A stretch of DNA of 6,420 nucleotides from an uncultured Synergistales bacterium (lineage in GTDB: Bacteria > Synergistota > Synergistia > Synergistales > Aminobacteriaceae): positions 10,417 to 16,836 of the forward strand of contig CAJODX010000061.1 of the NCBI GenBank assembly GCA_905233295.1, given 5' to 3'. Shown one piece after another: positions 4,027 to 6,420 of this stretch. The notes below the pieces were generated by a model. That model was given only the letters and a program-made list of their open reading frames with translations. It ran no database searches and was not told the DNA's origin. A program made the position numbers and the translations under genes. The stretch's first letter is position 1, and each line of letters starts with the position of its first letter.

Positions 4027-5139
4027 ATGAAAGTTACGATTTTGACGAACGGACCTGGCGAGCTGTGGGGCTGGGTACGTCCTGTGGTGTCAGAGCTAAG
4101 AAAACGCGGACACACAATTTCATTATGGCTTCTGCCCTGCCAATTTTCTTCAGGCTATGAACGTGAAGCGGCTTCGTTTCTTGGCGTTGACAAACTCGAA
4201 GGTCCTTCGGGATTTTCCAGAACATGGCAGGAGATAATCCACGAAAAAACAGATAAAATCATACAGCTCGGCGGCGATACGTCTTTCGGAGTGCGAATGG
4301 CAAAGGCTGCCGATGTTGCCTTCACAGTCTATTCATACAGAGCTGCAAAAAAAATTCACGGAGCAAAACAGCTCGTCGCATATCCGGCACAGATTTTTAA
4401 TGACGTTCAGAACGTTGAAGCTGTCGGCGATCTTGTAAAAGATTCTCTCAACATGGACGTAACACCTTTAGGTGATCTTCAATGGGACTGGGCTGAAATT
4501 AAAAATTCCCCAAGAATTTTATTTTTGCCGGGAAGCCGTCCTGCAATCCGTAACGCGGCTTTTGAATGGCTGTGCGAGTTAAGGGCGGATTTGCAGAAAA
4601 AAATTCCTGCTGCACGTATCAGAACGTTATTTTCACAGTTTATGCCGGAGTCGGAATTTCATAAATGGCGAAGCGCGGGGCTTGAGCCTGTTCACTGCGG
4701 TGCAGGAGTTGCGATGAAAAACGCTGACTACGCTCTGACTTCTCCCGGAACGAATAATTTTGAGCTTATGCACTGCGGATTGCCGGGGCTTGTCGTTGCG
4801 CCGGAAAAATTTTTGAAATTCATTCCTGTTGCCGGAGCGTTGGGATTTTTCGCAGACCTTCCTTTAATCGGCTTGAAACTCAGAAGGATTGGCGTTGAAA
4901 AAATTTTAAAACGCTGGAACGGCTTTATATCTTTGCCGAACAGGACTGCTGGCAAAAAAATTTTAAACGAAATTTACGGCAATATCACTCCGGAAGATGC
5001 AGCAAATGAAATTTTCAGAGACTTAAGCGACCCTGAGGCATTGGCGGCAACACGCAAAGAGCTGTTAAACATGTCAGGCGAACCGGGAGCAGCTTCAAGG
5101 CTCTGCGATATTGCAGTAGGGAGTTATCGAAATGAATAA
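4027..5139 (+). CDS. LpxB-related glycosyltransferase (lipid A disaccharide synthase-like)
   Basis: A 370-residue GT-B-type protein resembling lipid-A-disaccharide synthase LpxB, which joins UDP-2,3-diacylglucosamine and lipid X at the inner face of the cytoplasmic membrane. Length suits the family (about 380). The N-terminal domain opens with MKVTILTNGPGELWGW; NGPGELWGW (8-16) takes the place of the LpxB AGExSGD loop. A second Gly-rich loop, QLGGDTSFG (80-88), follows. The C-terminal domain starts near 163 with ILFLPGSRPAIR (164-175), matching the LpxB LLPGSR motif, and has SPGTNNFEL (239-247) in place of SGTATLE, part of the sugar-nucleotide site. A hydrophobic patch at 264-283 could bind the membrane. 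An AGGGT-like site lies 11 bp before the ATG, weaker than that of its neighbours. The stop overlaps the start of the ABC exporter by 8 bp, tying it to lipid A export. The altered N-terminal loop means a different acceptor or donor is possible, so I leave the gene symbol open. Confidence 0.85.
   Translation: MKVTILTNGPGELWGWVRPVVSELRKRGHTISLWLLPCQFSSGYEREAASFLGVDKLEGPSGFSRTWQEIIHEKTDKIIQLGGDTSFGVRMAKAADVAFTVYSYRAAKKIHGAKQLVAYPAQIFNDVQNVEAVGDLVKDSLNMDVTPLGDLQWDWAEIKNSPRILFLPGSRPAIRNAAFEWLCELRADLQKKIPAARIRTLFSQFMPESEFHKWRSAGLEPVHCGAGVAMKNADYALTSPGTNNFELMHCGLPGLVVAPEKFLKFIPVAGALGFFADLPLIGLKLRRIGVEKILKRWNGFISLPNRTAGKKILNEIYGNITPEDAANEIFRDLSDPEALAATRKELLNMSGEPGAASRLCDIAVGSYRNE
5118..5123 (+). promoter_or_regulatory. 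Ribosome binding site for the MsbA-like gene
   Basis: AGGGAG inside the end of the LpxB-like gene, 8 bp before the ATG at 5132. It favours this start over the in-frame ATG at 5141. Confidence 0.6.
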
Positions 5140-6420
5140 AATGAAAAAAAAATCTCCGTTAGGATTTCTTTTGAGCTACACAAAAAGATATTGGCTGAAA
5201 ATTTTTCTCGCGCTGTTTTTCATGTTATGTTCGTCAGCTTTGAATGTTCTGCCGCCGTACATGTTCAAGAGCGTTGTCGATGATGTTTTAATTTCAAAAA
5301 ATTTTTTCATGCTGAATTTAATCTGCGTTGCTTTGGTTTTGATTTTCGGACTTAAAGCCGTAACGACATATTTTCAGCGTTATTTTATGAATGAAGCCGG
5401 ACAGTCTGTCGTGATGGACATCAGAATAGAGCTTTATGACCATATGCAGAGAATGAGTCTGAAAAAGATTTATGCATCGCGCACAGGTGAGCTTATGAGC
5501 CGCATAACGGGCGATGCTTCTCTTTTGCAAGGCATCGTAACGGGAACGTTCATTGACCTTATGTTCAATCTTGTAACGTTCGTTGGAATGCTGTTTTTTA
5601 TTCTTTATATCAACTGGCGGCTGACATGTTTAATAATTTTAATTCTGCCTGTCGTTGCTTTAATGTTGTCGTTCGCGTCAAAAAAACTCCGAAAGGCAGG
5701 ACACAGCGTTCAGGAACATCTCGCCGACATCACAGCGACTGCGCAGGAGGCTTTCTCTGCTATACGGGTTGTGCGTTCATTTGCGACTGAAGACGAAGAG
5801 CTGGCAAGATTCACGAAAGCAAATCAGGAAAATTATGAAGCTCTGCTGAAAGCTGTTTCAATGCAGGGAATTTTCGCAGGCGTTATTGAAGTTTTTTTGA
5901 TTTTCGCACTTTCAATAGTATTCTGGTTCGGCGCACAAAACGTTATCGACCAGATTTTGACACCGGGCGAATTAATTTCTTTCATCGGATACATTGCATT
6001 CATGGTTCAGCCTATCCGCAGCATTATGAACGCAATGGAGACTTTACAGCGCGGAATGGCTTCAGCGGAACGTATAGCCGACATGATGGACGTACCTGTT
6101 GAAGATTCAGTTTCAAACGCCGGAACGATCTCGCAGAGAATTTCAGGGAACATAAAATTTGAACACGTTTATTTCAATTACGAAAAATCTCAGGAGGTTT
6201 TGAGAGATATAAATCTTGAAATCAAAGCCGGAGAAAAGATTGCCGTTGTGGGTTCGACAGGTTCGGGGAAATCCACGCTTGCTGATTTAATTCCGAGATT
6301 TTATGAGCCTGTATCAGGAAAAATTTTCATTGACGGACACGACATCAGAGATTTTAATCTAAAAGAACTCCGCCGGCAGATAGGCATAGTCCCGCAGGAA
6401 TGTGTTTTAATGAAAGGCAC
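5132..6420 (+). CDS. msbA: MsbA-like ABC half-transporter (lipid A exporter type), C-terminus cut by window
   Basis: A fused membrane-ATPase half-transporter of the MsbA type, which works as a homodimer to flip lipid A core across the inner membrane using ATP. 429 codons are visible of an expected 580 or so. Six hydrophobic segments lie at about residues 22-44, 58-80, 137-160, 163-182, 246-268 and 280-300. The EAFSAIRVVRSFATEDEE stretch (206-223) is the family's conserved intracellular coupling region. The ATPase domain begins about 339: aromatic A-loop Y350, Walker A GSTGSGKST (374-382), and Q-loop Q422 in IVPQECVL. The LSGGQ signature, Walker B and H-loop would lie beyond position 6420. Start is ATG at 5132 with AGGGAG 8 bp upstream; it overlaps the LpxB-like gene by 8 bp. 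Lipid A export is inferred from the neighbour; without it the sequence alone would also fit a general multidrug half-transporter. Confidence 0.9.
   Translation, partial: MNKMKKKSPLGFLLSYTKRYWLKIFLALFFMLCSSALNVLPPYMFKSVVDDVLISKNFFMLNLICVALVLIFGLKAVTTYFQRYFMNEAGQSVVMDIRIELYDHMQRMSLKKIYASRTGELMSRITGDASLLQGIVTGTFIDLMFNLVTFVGMLFFILYINWRLTCLIILILPVVALMLSFASKKLRKAGHSVQEHLADITATAQEAFSAIRVVRSFATEDEELARFTKANQENYEALLKAVSMQGIFAGVIEVFLIFALSIVFWFGAQNVIDQILTPGELISFIGYIAFMVQPIRSIMNAMETLQRGMASAERIADMMDVPVEDSVSNAGTISQRISGNIKFEHVYFNYEKSQEVLRDINLEIKAGEKIAVVGSTGSGKSTLADLIPRFYEPVSGKIFIDGHDIRDFNLKELRRQIGIVPQECVLMKG

Noticed and set aside
4034..4225. Minus-strand open frame opposite the LpxB-like gene
   Set aside because: No domain; opposite a gene with clear motifs.
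4728..4955. Minus-strand open frame of 75 codons opposite the LpxB-like gene
   Set aside because: Shadow frame without recognisable features.
5318..5530. Minus-strand open frame of 70 codons opposite the MsbA-like gene
   Set aside because: Opposite the membrane domain of a well-supported ABC transporter; no independent evidence.

Overview
The window is a compact bacterial segment, AT-rich by eye and with almost no non-coding DNA. It holds two divergently transcribed gene sets that meet at an intergenic gap of about 97 bp (3428-3524). Presence of an LpxB-like glycosyltransferase followed by an MsbA-like ABC exporter points to a diderm (outer-membrane) bacterium. Together with the Mrp/Mbh-type membrane cluster and an anaerobe-like gene style, a low-GC member of the Synergistetes is my best guess. 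Negativicutes or another diderm anaerobe remain possible. This placement is inference; the window has no rRNA or marker gene.

Minus strand, read from 3427 down to 1: a tightly coupled operon for a multisubunit cation/proton antiporter module. The order is MrpE (GTG start), MrpF, MrpG (TTG start), a stand-alone DUF4040/MbhD subunit, a small soluble Cys-rich protein, a protein fusing an MbhE-like domain to MrpB (TTG start), MrpC (NuoK-like), and the first 108 codons of MrpD, cut off by the window edge. Most junctions overlap by 4 to 14 bp or are only a few bp apart, so translation is probably coupled. There is no full-length MrpA. The order E-F-G-MbhD-MbhE/B-C-D is that of the antiporter half of archaeal-type membrane-bound hydrogenases (mbhA to mbhH), not the canonical mrpABCDEFG order. 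Whatever lies beyond position 1 decides whether this is a free-standing Na+/H+ antiporter or the ion-pumping arm of a redox complex such as a group 4 hydrogenase.

Plus strand, read from 3525 to 6420: a stand-alone tandem ACT-domain protein resembling the regulatory tail of aspartate kinase, an LpxB-related glycosyltransferase, and an MsbA-type lipid A exporter/ABC half-transporter whose last part (signature motif, Walker B, H-loop) lies beyond the window. The last two overlap by 8 bp and look like part of a lipid A/LPS core assembly operon.

No RNA gene, mobile element, CRISPR array, long repeat or convincing terminator was seen, and no gene-free stretch exceeds 100 bp. The most interesting points are the Mbh-like architecture with its MbhE-MrpB fusion and the unexplained Cys-rich protein embedded in the antiporter operon.
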